A stretch of 64,000 nt of DNA from Bacteroidales bacterium (GCA_023146135.1 JAGLCR010000007.1:1-64000); one strand, 5' to 3'; positions 1-9,485 are shown, counted from the stretch's first letter. Numbers and translations: made by a program. Notes: generated by a model from the sequence alone, not told the origin.

Positions 1-72
1 AGTTTAGATGCGTTTGCCCTACTATACAGCCAATCTTCCTTGGGGACAAATATATTCAGTAGGTTGAAATAA
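1..72 (+). CDS. C-terminal fragment of an upstream CDS (cut by window start), ending ...SLDAFALLYSQSSLGTNIFSRLK*; product unknown
   Basis: Frame 1 is open from base 1 to a TAA at 70-72, followed by an intergenic gap before the DnaE-like ORF; too short to identify. Confidence 0.4.
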   Translation, partial: SLDAFALLYSQSSLGTNIFSRLK

Positions 73-81
73 TAATTATCT

Positions 82-176
82 ATAACGATTATATTACAAT
101 CAATAATTATATTTTATTATCCCAATAGCAAACTTATACTATATTTAGCAAACTAATAACGATTATATTCTAATCA
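82..176 (+). promoter_or_regulatory. Two operator-like direct repeats, ATAACGATTATATTACAATCA (82-102) and ATAACGATTATATTCTAATCA (156-176), each with internal dyad GATT-N7-AATC
   Basis: 19/21 identity between copies; each copy is an imperfect palindrome; second copy ends 1 nt before the ATG of the polymerase gene. Confidence 0.55.
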
Positions 177-177
177 T

Positions 178-3126
178 ATGTTGCTAAATAATCACAGCTA
201 TTATAGTTTGCGTTACGGAACTTTTTCGGTAAATGATTTGGTTGCGCTTGCCCATGAAAAAGGCTGGCAGCGCATGGCCTTAACTGAGATAAATAATACT
301 ACCTCCATGGCCCAGTTTGTAAAGGCCTGTAATAAGCTAAGTATTACCCCTGCAGCAGGAATTGAGTTTCGCGAAAATCACAAACTATTATACATCGGCT
401 TGGCCCGTAACCGTGAGGGCTTTCACCAGTTAAATCAGTTTTTGAGCACGCACAATATTGCTAAAGATAAGTTTCCAAATCGTGCACCACAATTGTCTGA
501 TGTGTTTTTTATCTACCCTTTCTCAAAGCTCGAGTCTATACTTCCACTGCGTAATGACGAGTATGTGGGAATACGATACTTTGAACTTACGCAGCTTTTG
601 CATACCCCTAAAAACCTGCAGCCGAAACTCGTAGCCTTGCAGCCTGTAAGCCATAAAGGCGATACCGATTATGATTTACATAAGCACCTACGAGCCATTG
701 ACCACAATTGCCTATTGTCGCAATTGCAAAGCTCCGATTTGGCCCACGCAAGCGAGAAACTACCCACCGAATCACAATTACGAAAAGCCTTTGGTGGCAC
801 CGAATTTCTTGTGGACAATGCCCAAAACCTTTTGAATAAATGCAGCATTCAATTTGATTTTAAGTCGGTGAAGAATAAAAAGCATTTTACACAAAGCGTG
901 GAAGAAGACCAGCAAATGCTACGCCGCCTGGCCTATGAAGGAATGGCTATACGTTATGGCCGCTATAGCGCAGAGGCCAAGAGCCGTGTGAATAAGGAAT
1001 TGGCCATTATTAAGCAGCTAAACTTTTCGGCCTATTTTCTTATTACCTGGGATATTGTGCAATATGCCAAGTCAAAAGATTATTACCATGTGGGGCGAGG
1101 TAGCGGCGCCAACAGTGTGGTAGCCTACTGCCTTGGCATTGTTGATGTGGACCCCATTGAATTGGACTTATACTTCGAACGTTTTATCAATCCCAAGCGC
1201 AGTTCGCCTCCCGATTTCGACCTCGACTTTTCGTGGAAGGAGCGCAATGATGTACAGTCCTATATTTTTAACCGCTATGGCAAAAATCATGTGGCTCTAC
1301 TGGGTACCATTTCTACTTTTAAAGGAAAGTCTATTTACCGAGAACTCGCAAAAGTGTACGGATTACCAAAAGAAGAAACTGACGATTTAATTCGCTATCC
1401 AACAGCCCCTCGCAATCAAAATAATATTACACAAAAGATTCACAAATTTGCGGCCTTGATGACCGATTTTCCTAATATGCGCAGTATTCATGCTGGAGGC
1501 GTATTGGTAAGCGAAGAACCTCTAAGCTATCATACTGCTTTGGATATGCCACCAAAGGGTTTTCCTACCACACAATGGGATATGTATATTGCAGAGGATT
1601 TGGGTTTTGAAAAACTAGATATTCTGAGCCAACGGGGCATTGGGCATATCAAAGATACTGTGGCTTTGGTAAAAAAGAATCAAGGAAAGCAAATTGATTT
1701 TCACCAAGTGGAAGTATTTAAAAAGGACCCAAAAGTACGAGCATTGCTGCGCAGTGGCGAAACCATGGGCTGCTTTTATATTGAGAGTCCTGCCATGCGA
1801 GGCCTAATTAAGAAACTGCGATGCGACAATTATCTAAGCCTAGTAGCTGCCAGCTCCATCATTCGTCCAGGAGTAGCCAAGTCGGGTATGATGAAGGAAT
1901 ATATCCTACGATATAACAATCCAAAACAGGTAAAATATCTACATCCCATAATGGAGCAACAGCTCAAAGAAACCTATGGCGTAATGGTATACCAAGAGGA
2001 TGTATTAAAAATTTGTCATCATTTTGCAGGCTTAGATTTAGCTGATGCCGACGTGCTACGACGCGCCATGAGTGGTAAAACCCGGTCAAAGGATGAGCTT
2101 AATCTAATCGTGAAAAAATTCTTTACCAATTGCCGTTCCTATGGCTATTCGGAGGATGTGACCAAAGAAGTTTGGCGGCAGATTGAAAGCTTTGCAGGCT
2201 ACTCTTTTTCCAAGGCCCATTCGGCAAGCTATGCGGTGGAAAGCTATCAAAGTTTATACCTCAAAGCCTATTTTCCATTAGAATTTATGGTGGCGGTGAT
2301 AAATAACTTTGGAGGTTTTTACCATACTTGGGTATATTTTAATGAGGCAAAACGATTGGGTGCGAAACTGCATTTACCCTCCATTAATAAGAGTGAGCAA
2401 CTTACCACCATTTACGAAAAGGATGTTTATATGGGTTTTATTCATATCCAAAGTTTAGAAAATAATATGGCAAAGCTAATTGTCGGGGAACGCATAGAGG
2501 GAGGTGATTTTCAGAATCTAGCCGACTTCGTACATCGAGTAAACCCCGGTATTGAAAGTTTACTGTTATTAATACGAGTTAACGCATTCCGCTTTACGGG
2601 AAAAGAAAAAAATGCTTTGCTGTGGGAGGCGCATACACTTTTGAAAAAAATACCCAAAAGTAATGGCGTGAAAATACGGAGCCTTTTTCCGTTGATAAGT
2701 AAAGAATTTTCACTACCAAAGCTCGAATCAGACCAAATAATTGATGCCTATGATGAGATTGAGCTTTTAGGATTTCCGATAACATCATCCTATTTTGATT
2801 TATTGACCACCTCTTTTCGAGGAGAGATCAAGGCCAAAGACCTAAATAATTATGTGGGCAAATATGTAAGAATGTTGAGCCACTTGGTTACTATAAAATA
2901 TGTGAAAACTGTGCGTAAGGAATATATGCATTTTGCCACTTTCATGGATAACGAAGGAAACCTCTACGACAGCGTGCACTTTCCTAACTCTCTGAAACAT
3001 TACCCTTTTCAAGGAAATGGGCTCTACTTAATGTATGGGAAAGTGGTGGAAGAATTTGGTTATGCCATGCTTGAAGTTTATAAACTGGCCCGACTAAGTA
3101 TTAAACCCAATCCATTGGATAAATAA
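178..3126 (+). CDS. dnaE: DNA polymerase III alpha subunit, DnaE family (short, probably accessory/error-prone type)
   Basis: 982 aa; N-terminal PHP-like region; polymerase motifs GRGSGANSVVAYCLGI and PDFDLDFSWKERNDV; KxHSASYAVESYQSLYLKAYFPLEF helix; C-terminal OB-like region. Confidence 0.85.
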   Translation: MLLNNHSYYSLRYGTFSVNDLVALAHEKGWQRMALTEINNTTSMAQFVKACNKLSITPAAGIEFRENHKLLYIGLARNREGFHQLNQFLSTHNIAKDKFPNRAPQLSDVFFIYPFSKLESILPLRNDEYVGIRYFELTQLLHTPKNLQPKLVALQPVSHKGDTDYDLHKHLRAIDHNCLLSQLQSSDLAHASEKLPTESQLRKAFGGTEFLVDNAQNLLNKCSIQFDFKSVKNKKHFTQSVEEDQQMLRRLAYEGMAIRYGRYSAEAKSRVNKELAIIKQLNFSAYFLITWDIVQYAKSKDYYHVGRGSGANSVVAYCLGIVDVDPIELDLYFERFINPKRSSPPDFDLDFSWKERNDVQSYIFNRYGKNHVALLGTISTFKGKSIYRELAKVYGLPKEETDDLIRYPTAPRNQNNITQKIHKFAALMTDFPNMRSIHAGGVLVSEEPLSYHTALDMPPKGFPTTQWDMYIAEDLGFEKLDILSQRGIGHIKDTVALVKKNQGKQIDFHQVEVFKKDPKVRALLRSGETMGCFYIESPAMRGLIKKLRCDNYLSLVAASSIIRPGVAKSGMMKEYILRYNNPKQVKYLHPIMEQQLKETYGVMVYQEDVLKICHHFAGLDLADADVLRRAMSGKTRSKDELNLIVKKFFTNCRSYGYSEDVTKEVWRQIESFAGYSFSKAHSASYAVESYQSLYLKAYFPLEFMVAVINNFGGFYHTWVYFNEAKRLGAKLHLPSINKSEQLTTIYEKDVYMGFIHIQSLENNMAKLIVGERIEGGDFQNLADFVHRVNPGIESLLLLIRVNAFRFTGKEKNALLWEAHTLLKKIPKSNGVKIRSLFPLISKEFSLPKLESDQIIDAYDEIELLGFPITSSYFDLLTTSFRGEIKAKDLNNYVGKYVRMLSHLVTIKYVKTVRKEYMHFATFMDNEGNLYDSVHFPNSLKHYPFQGNGLYLMYGKVVEEFGYAMLEVYKLARLSIKPNPLDK

Positions 3127-3315
3127 TAGCAATCAAGCAATGAAATACCAAGTCATTTGAAACCTTTTTTAAATCTTATCGTAACTAAATAGCTGTGGAA
3201 GTAATTAACAATATACTGTTGATAAAGTTAACATCCACAAACATTGAAACTTATGTAATCTATTTACATTTGGTAAAACAAAAAACTATTTATTTTTAAT
3301 TTAAAAGAGAAAACT

Positions 3316-4116
3316 ATGAAAAAGAATTTACTATTGATCATTGCACTATTTGTTGCAACAACAATGAGTGCTCAATTTTATGCTGGACTAGGTTTAGGAT
3401 ATGGTATGGGTGCTAGCAAAAGAGTAAACGGTACTGAAAGTGCCGGTACAGTAGAAACTAATATTTACGGTAGTTACGGACAAGGATTCAATACTACTTT
3501 AAAGCTTGGTTATATGTTCAACGACAATATGGGACTTGAATTAGGTGTAAGCTATTTATTTGGTGCAGCACAAACTAAGGATGACAGTGAGCATTATTTT
3601 GAGTCAGCAAAGTCTAATGGTTTACGTTTAATGCCTCAATTGGTTTATAAGTTAGACAATGGCTTTTATGGTCGTTTTGGCGTAATTATTCCTGTAATGG
3701 GAAGTACAGTAATTACTTCTAAAGATGACAAAATGATGGTTGGACCTGGAACATTTGTAGTTGCAGAAAGTGAAATGACAACACATGGTTCTTTCTCAAT
3801 TGGTTTTGCAGGAGCAATAGGTTACAATTTTGCTTTGAATGATAATATGAACCTATTTGGAGAGCTTGAGTATATCGGTTTATCTATTAAGAGTGGCTCA
3901 GCTGAATATACTAAGTATGAAGTTGGTGGAGTAGATCAGTTACCAACGATGAAAACAGGACAGAAGGAATTTACTTTCCTTGATGAGGTAGATCATAGTA
4001 GCGATAATACTTTCTCTAATCCTAAATGGGATCCAAACCAAGCATCAGTAATGTTGCGTCAAAAGGCTCCTTTTTCTTCATTTGGTTTGAATATAGGAAT
4101 TGTAATGGTTTTCTAA
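3316..4116 (+). CDS. Outer membrane beta-barrel protein with signal peptide
   Basis: MKKNLLLIIALFVATTMSAQF signal; alternating GLGLGYGMG / LGYMFNDNMGLELGVSYLFG strands; C-terminal VMVF. Confidence 0.75.
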   Translation: MKKNLLLIIALFVATTMSAQFYAGLGLGYGMGASKRVNGTESAGTVETNIYGSYGQGFNTTLKLGYMFNDNMGLELGVSYLFGAAQTKDDSEHYFESAKSNGLRLMPQLVYKLDNGFYGRFGVIIPVMGSTVITSKDDKMMVGPGTFVVAESEMTTHGSFSIGFAGAIGYNFALNDNMNLFGELEYIGLSIKSGSAEYTKYEVGGVDQLPTMKTGQKEFTFLDEVDHSSDNTFSNPKWDPNQASVMLRQKAPFSSFGLNIGIVMVF

Positions 4117-4138
4117 ATAGAGGCCTAAAATATTTTGA

Positions 4139-4172
4139 AAAGCCGCTTACCTTTGGTAAGTGGCTTTTTTTT
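4139..4172 (+). terminator. Rho-independent terminator after the beta-barrel gene
   Basis: AAGCCGCTTACC-TTT-GGTAAGTGGCTT followed by a T-run. Confidence 0.85.
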
Positions 4173-4217
4173 GCGACTTATTATTATCTTTGACCTTCAA
4201 AATAAAGAAACAAAAAT

Positions 4218-4565
4218 ATGACACAAATAATAAAAATTGCAGTCCCGACAAACGACCGCAAAATACTTGCTGAACAAAGTGGTCGTGCTAAGGAGTTTGC
4301 AGTGGTCGATATTGAAAATACGAAAATTACTAATATTGCTTTTCGTAAAAATCATCACGAAGATAAGCATGACCATAGCCAAGGAGATCATGCTCATGGA
4401 CATCAAGATATTGTAGAAGCTTTACATGATTGCACGGCAGTAGTTGGGCGTAAGTTCGGACCTCACTTTGCTGGCGATTTTCATAAAGCAGGTATGAAAT
4501 TGATATTGAGTAAGCAACTAAATATCGAAAGTGCTGTGATGGAGGCTTTTGAAAAGATGAAGTAA
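4218..4565 (+). CDS. NifX/NifB-like (dinitrogenase iron-molybdenum cofactor biosynthesis fold) protein with His-rich loop
   Basis: 115 aa; IKIAVPTNDRKILAEQSGRAKEFAVVDIENTKI and VVGRKFGPHFAGDFHKAGMKLIL; HHEDKHDHSQGDHAHGHQ loop. Confidence 0.75.
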   Translation: MTQIIKIAVPTNDRKILAEQSGRAKEFAVVDIENTKITNIAFRKNHHEDKHDHSQGDHAHGHQDIVEALHDCTAVVGRKFGPHFAGDFHKAGMKLILSKQLNIESAVMEAFEKMK

Positions 4566-4744
4566 GCCTTCGACAGGCTCAGGGACCTCACCTTCGATAA
4601 GCTCAGGGACACAGCAGTTGGTGGCTAAGATTGTCGTAAACCGGTGGCTGAGCTTGCCGAAGCCACGTTCTTAAAATAAGGCGTTTAATAAAATCGGCCC
4701 TTCGACAGGCTCAGGGACCGCCCTTTGACGACAGGCTCAAGGGC
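4566..4744. repeat. Cluster of five short hairpin repeats (CCTTCGACAGGCTCAGGGAC type)
   Basis: Units at 4566-4587, 4590-4611, 4643-4665 (GTGGCTGAGCTTGCCGAAGCCAC, opposite orientation), 4697-4719 and 4720-4744. Confidence 0.8.
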
Positions 4745-4783
4745 CTTGGATGCTTAGATAAAGCAAATAATAAAAACTATACT

Positions 4784-5917
4784 ATGGAAAATTTCACAAT
4801 AGACAATCCCGTAAAAATCCATTTTGGTAAAGATATAATTAAGGCATTGCCTGAAAGCATAAGAAAATATGGAAAAAGAGTGCTCTTTCTTTATGGTAAA
4901 GAATCCATTAAGAGAAGTGGGCTATATGATCAAGTTGTGAATCTATTAATTGATTTTGAAGTTTACGAGTATAGCGGAATCAAGTCCAACCCCATAATTG
5001 AAGATGTGGATGCTGCGGCAAAACTAGGCCGCGAAAAATCTGTTGATGTAATTCTAGCTGTTGGTGGTGGGAGTGTAATTGATTCTGCCAAGCTTATTGC
5101 TGCCGCTATTCCAGTGGAGCATAAAGCTTGGGAATTTATGAATGGAAATCAAGTCCCAAAAAAAGCTATTCCAATAATTGATATTTTAACCTTAGCAGCC
5201 ACAGGTTCCGAAACCAATATGTTTGCAGTGATTCAAAACCAGGAAACAAAAGAAAAGATCGGCTGGGGAAGCCCTTTGGTTTTTCCCAAAGAGTCATTCT
5301 TAGACCCACAACTTACCTATACCGTTTCGCCTGAATATACCGCATTTGGAATTATTGATTTGGTAGCCCATGCTTTGGAGGCCTATTTTGGAAAGGGTGA
5401 ATCGCCACTTGCCGACCGTGTAATCTATGGCATTATTGACGAGGCAATGGATATAGGTATGGCAACGGTGAATAATCCTGAAAATTATGATTTACGAGCT
5501 AGGGTAATGTATGCAGCACTATTAGCCCTAAACGGAACAACATCTCATGGACGTGCCTATGCCGATTGGGGAGTTCATGCCATAGGTCATGAGCTTTCGT
5601 TGTTATATGATTTACCCCACGGCCTTACTTTGGCAATTGCTTATCCGGCATGGCTTCGCTTGCAAGCCGATCGTATTCCAAAACGTATTATTGAGCTAGG
5701 AACAGCCCTTTTCGGAGATAAAAACGTGAAAGATACTATTATGGGCTTTGAAAATTTCTTTGCAGAGCTAGGAAGTCCTTTACGATTATCACAATTGGGG
5801 TTTGGCGAAAAAGAAAAAGCCGAAATCGTTTCTCAAATGAAAAACAATAAGCTTAGTGGCTATCATCATAAGCTAAATGATGATGACTATGAAAAGCTTG
5901 TGGACTTAATGATGTAA
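4784..5917 (+). CDS. Iron-containing alcohol dehydrogenase (butanol dehydrogenase / YqhD-like)
   Basis: 377 aa; VDVILAVGGGSVIDSAKLIAAA; metal-binding IIDLVAHALEAYF and GVHAIGHELSLLYDLPHGLTLAI. Confidence 0.9.
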   Translation: MENFTIDNPVKIHFGKDIIKALPESIRKYGKRVLFLYGKESIKRSGLYDQVVNLLIDFEVYEYSGIKSNPIIEDVDAAAKLGREKSVDVILAVGGGSVIDSAKLIAAAIPVEHKAWEFMNGNQVPKKAIPIIDILTLAATGSETNMFAVIQNQETKEKIGWGSPLVFPKESFLDPQLTYTVSPEYTAFGIIDLVAHALEAYFGKGESPLADRVIYGIIDEAMDIGMATVNNPENYDLRARVMYAALLALNGTTSHGRAYADWGVHAIGHELSLLYDLPHGLTLAIAYPAWLRLQADRIPKRIIELGTALFGDKNVKDTIMGFENFFAELGSPLRLSQLGFGEKEKAEIVSQMKNNKLSGYHHKLNDDDYEKLVDLMM

Positions 5918-5920
5918 TTG

Positions 5921-8452
5921 CTATTGCTTGATAAAGCTCTTACTATAACTCTTAGCATTTTCTTTTATCTCGAGATAATACCTTCCGGTTAATAATTTGG
6001 TGGTATTAATTCGAGTGGAGTTGGTGTTTTGATATTCCTTATGAAACACTAAACGTCCATTTACATCATATATATTAAGCTCAAATGAATTTTCAATATA
6101 AGGAAAACGCAGCTGAATGTAATCTTGAGCTGGATTTGGAAACAAATCAAAAGAGATATCCATATTTTCGTCTATCGCTGTACAATCAACAAATTCAACA
6201 ATCAAGCTATCGGTGTTCGAGCAAAGGTTATCATTGGTAATCTTTAATTCAATATTTTGAATAGCTCCTCCATTTGCATTAACAATAATACTTTGGCTTG
6301 TATCTCCCGTATTCCATTGATAGCTTGCATAGCCACTATCAGCAACAATTTGCAAACTAAGATAATTGCATAATATGGTATCACTACCCAAATCAAACTG
6401 CGGTGATTGATTTTCAAAGGCTACTACCGACGGAGATGTAATATCGGGGCAAACAGTTGAATAAGCAACATAAGAATAAACACCAGCTTGTGACACAGCC
6501 CACTGTTTACTAGTAATACTTGCATTGCCAATTCCATTTTCAAGCCACAAAAAGCTATCTACATAATTTGGGATAATCAGGCTTATACTATCATTGGCAC
6601 AAAAGAATGCAGTATCTGAACTATAGGGCGCACTTGGCTGACCACAAGTATAATAGTTAGCCTCCCAACCTTGGTCAGTTACACCGCCATCACTATGAAA
6701 ATGAACTAACATAGCTCCGCCTGATGAGCTTAATGATTGGGGTAACTGATTACCCGAAAAGCTTCCCAGTAAATTAGACGAAGTAGTGCTTCCATCATAC
6801 ACATCCACAAAATCATATGCAAGCTCTGTTTCGAAAAAAGTAAATTCCAAATTGATAGAATTATTTGCAGTATCAGTCATTAACCAATAACAACTCGTAT
6901 TGTCATTATAATTTTCCGTACCACTGCCATCACTAAAGGTTCCAGAAGGGTCTGTATATGCCTGTTGTCCATTACAATACTCTGAACGGTAATAGGCCGA
7001 CCAACCTGCAGCAGCAGTTTGATTGTTTGTTACAAATTGCAAATACATTTGCCCTCCTGATGAAGCAAGGCTCGCAGGAATTGTATTACCAGAATAGGCA
7101 GCAATTAATGGAGCAGAATTGTCCGAACCATCATAAATATAAAGTGAATCGGATGCTTGTACTTCAAATGTATAAAACTCCAAGGAAACCGAGACTGCAC
7201 CAATGGGATTAATTAACCAAGTGCAATTGGCGTTATTCTGATAATCCTGTCCATAACTACCATCTGATATATTTCCTGATTTTGATGTACTAGTATCCGT
7301 AATTCCTGAGCAAATCTGCGGAACACCAGGCTTCATTCCAAAAACAGCACCGCAATAATTACTAAAATTCATACCTCCAGGATTTAAAGCCGTAAGAAGG
7401 AAATATCCATTATAACTACCCGACCAGCCCCAGTTGAAGTGAAAATAATGATCGCTTTGATAACCATCACATACAAAGGCATGACCACCACTGCCACTGC
7501 CATCGTAATATAGTGGGCGCAAGGAGTCAAGTTCAGTACGAACCATCTGCTCCCAAATAGAATCGGTGAAGCTAGCTCGGTGAAGTAATTGAAGATTAAT
7601 ATCGTAATTGAAATAATGGTTAAAGGCATTGGCTGCATCTTGCGAATACGCTCCAGAGCCACCAGCAGAATACTGCATATCAACAGCTATTCCACAATGA
7701 CTAATTAAAGTTGACACAGCACTAACATTTTGACTTGTACTCTGCGACGTAAGTGTATCAGACATGAAACTCCAATTATAAGTAGTTGATCCAAAATTGG
7801 CAGTTAAATTACCATAAGTGGAAGCATACGAATGCGAGCCAGAACCAGTATTCGGAAACTGATGATAATTCAATACTTGAGCCATAGCAGTGGCTACACA
7901 GCCCGTAACCACATGATTGCAAGGCCCTGACATATCCGCTGGCGTTTCTTCATTATAATAACAACCTTGCGCCCAAATACTACTTAAAAGAGGCCCAACT
8001 ATTGGCGGTGCAGCCTTTGACTGAGCGGGCTTACTGTACTTACTCCACTGAGCAACAATGTGCTGCGTGGCTTGAATTTGGTTTTGTTGAATATATTCCA
8101 ATTGATGATTATACTGATCAATTGTAAGAGCAAAGTTTTCGGGTTGGTTTGTTATATTATATGAACCATGAAAACTATACGCTAATACTGGAATTGATGC
8201 ATCGTTTGCTGCTACTAACACAAAACCTTTTTGATTTTTGACATTAAAAGCATAGTAACTGTTTATTCCATTGAAACTAATCAATTGATAGGATTGAATT
8301 CCTGGGAAACTCCCTTCATTCATATGCAGTGAATAAAAATTCTCTGCTACTATTTGGGCTCGATTTTTATCTACTGGATTTGCCGAAAGGCTTAGTATAA
8401 TTCCAAAAGTTAAAATCGTAATAAGTATCGTATTCTTTATCATAGCATACAA
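5921..8452 (-). CDS. Secreted C10 (streptopain-like) cysteine peptidase with CUB-like domains and a T9SS sorting domain
   Basis: 843 aa; signal peptide and Spi-type propeptide; catalytic Cys region GCVATAMAQVLNYHQFP; GGHAFVCDGYQSDHYFHFNWGWSGSYNGYF; two CUB-like segments; C-terminal FDLFPNPAQDYIQLRF...GRYYLEIKENAKSYSKSFIKQ. Confidence 0.88.
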   Translation of the reverse strand: MYAMIKNTILITILTFGIILSLSANPVDKNRAQIVAENFYSLHMNEGSFPGIQSYQLISFNGINSYYAFNVKNQKGFVLVAANDASIPVLAYSFHGSYNITNQPENFALTIDQYNHQLEYIQQNQIQATQHIVAQWSKYSKPAQSKAAPPIVGPLLSSIWAQGCYYNEETPADMSGPCNHVVTGCVATAMAQVLNYHQFPNTGSGSHSYASTYGNLTANFGSTTYNWSFMSDTLTSQSTSQNVSAVSTLISHCGIAVDMQYSAGGSGAYSQDAANAFNHYFNYDINLQLLHRASFTDSIWEQMVRTELDSLRPLYYDGSGSGGHAFVCDGYQSDHYFHFNWGWSGSYNGYFLLTALNPGGMNFSNYCGAVFGMKPGVPQICSGITDTSTSKSGNISDGSYGQDYQNNANCTWLINPIGAVSVSLEFYTFEVQASDSLYIYDGSDNSAPLIAAYSGNTIPASLASSGGQMYLQFVTNNQTAAAGWSAYYRSEYCNGQQAYTDPSGTFSDGSGTENYNDNTSCYWLMTDTANNSINLEFTFFETELAYDFVDVYDGSTTSSNLLGSFSGNQLPQSLSSSGGAMLVHFHSDGGVTDQGWEANYYTCGQPSAPYSSDTAFFCANDSISLIIPNYVDSFLWLENGIGNASITSKQWAVSQAGVYSYVAYSTVCPDITSPSVVAFENQSPQFDLGSDTILCNYLSLQIVADSGYASYQWNTGDTSQSIIVNANGGAIQNIELKITNDNLCSNTDSLIVEFVDCTAIDENMDISFDLFPNPAQDYIQLRFPYIENSFELNIYDVNGRLVFHKEYQNTNSTRINTTKLLTGRYYLEIKENAKSYSKSFIKQ

Positions 8453-8549
8453 TTTAAGTTTCTATACTGCAAATTAGTATTTTCAATATATGTATTTATT
8501 GGTCGTATAAGGGTGATTTTTTGAATATCTAACATTCAAAATACAAACC

Positions 8550-9485
8550 TTACTTACTCTCAAAAGGAACTGTATTTCGCTCCCAAAAAACCCCATCTAC
8601 ATAACCTTGAATACGGGGATTGTCATCAGCGATCTGCAAGCGCTTTTCAGCAATGCAAGCAAAATCCTCATCCAATTCAATACCCACAAACTTACGGTTA
8701 AGTTTTTTAGCAGCTACAGAAGTAGTCCCCGAACCCAAAAACGGATCAAATACCACATCACCTTCACGCGAGCTCGCTAGTATAATCTTAGCAACTAGTT
8801 TCTCCGGCTTTTGAGTGGGATGGTCAGTATTTTCTGGCATCGACCAAAAAGGAATACTAATATCTGTCCATAGATTAGAAGGAAAAGTCAAGCGAAATTT
8901 ACCCTTTTCATTCTTATCCCAGTCCTTGGCTTTACCTTTTGAATCAGTATAGGGAGCCAAAACCTTACGTTTCATTTTCACAGCCTCCACATCAAAATAA
9001 TAATCCTTTGAATTGGTGCAAAACCATATATCCTCTGAAGCATTTTTCCAGTTTGTTTTTGCTCCTCGTCCTTTTTCTCGCTCAAAAGTAATACGATTCT
9101 GAATGTGAAAATACCTTCGAGCTACATTATATATAGCTGCTGATGATTTCCAATCGCCGCAAATATAAATTGACGCATTGGGTTTCAATAAACGTGGGAT
9201 TTTACTCAACCATTCGTCCAACCATAGTTCATAAGCCTCTGATTCCATCTCACGAAATGTAGTTTTATTAAATTTCTTACTCAAATTATAAGGTGGGTCC
9301 ACAAAAAGCAAATCCACAAATGCATCGGGCAAATAATCCAATGCTTGCAACATGTCCTGCTGAATGGTGCGATCGATAATATCAGAAAGCGCCACATTTC
9401 CATCCAGATGGAATAATCTTTTCTTCAACTTCTTTTTCTCAGAAATCGACAAAATGATGGTTTTATTTCTGGGTGCTTTTGACAT
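8550..9485 (-). CDS. Site-specific DNA methyltransferase, N4/N6-amino type, beta-class motif order
   Basis: 311 aa; DLLFVDPPYNLSKKFN near the N-terminus, then HPTQKPEKL and VFDPFLGSGTTSVAAKKLNRKFVGIELDE near the C-terminus. Confidence 0.9.
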   Translation of the reverse strand: MSKAPRNKTIILSISEKKKLKKRLFHLDGNVALSDIIDRTIQQDMLQALDYLPDAFVDLLFVDPPYNLSKKFNKTTFREMESEAYELWLDEWLSKIPRLLKPNASIYICGDWKSSAAIYNVARRYFHIQNRITFEREKGRGAKTNWKNASEDIWFCTNSKDYYFDVEAVKMKRKVLAPYTDSKGKAKDWDKNEKGKFRLTFPSNLWTDISIPFWSMPENTDHPTQKPEKLVAKIILASSREGDVVFDPFLGSGTTSVAAKKLNRKFVGIELDEDFACIAEKRLQIADDNPRIQGYVDGVFWERNTVPFESK

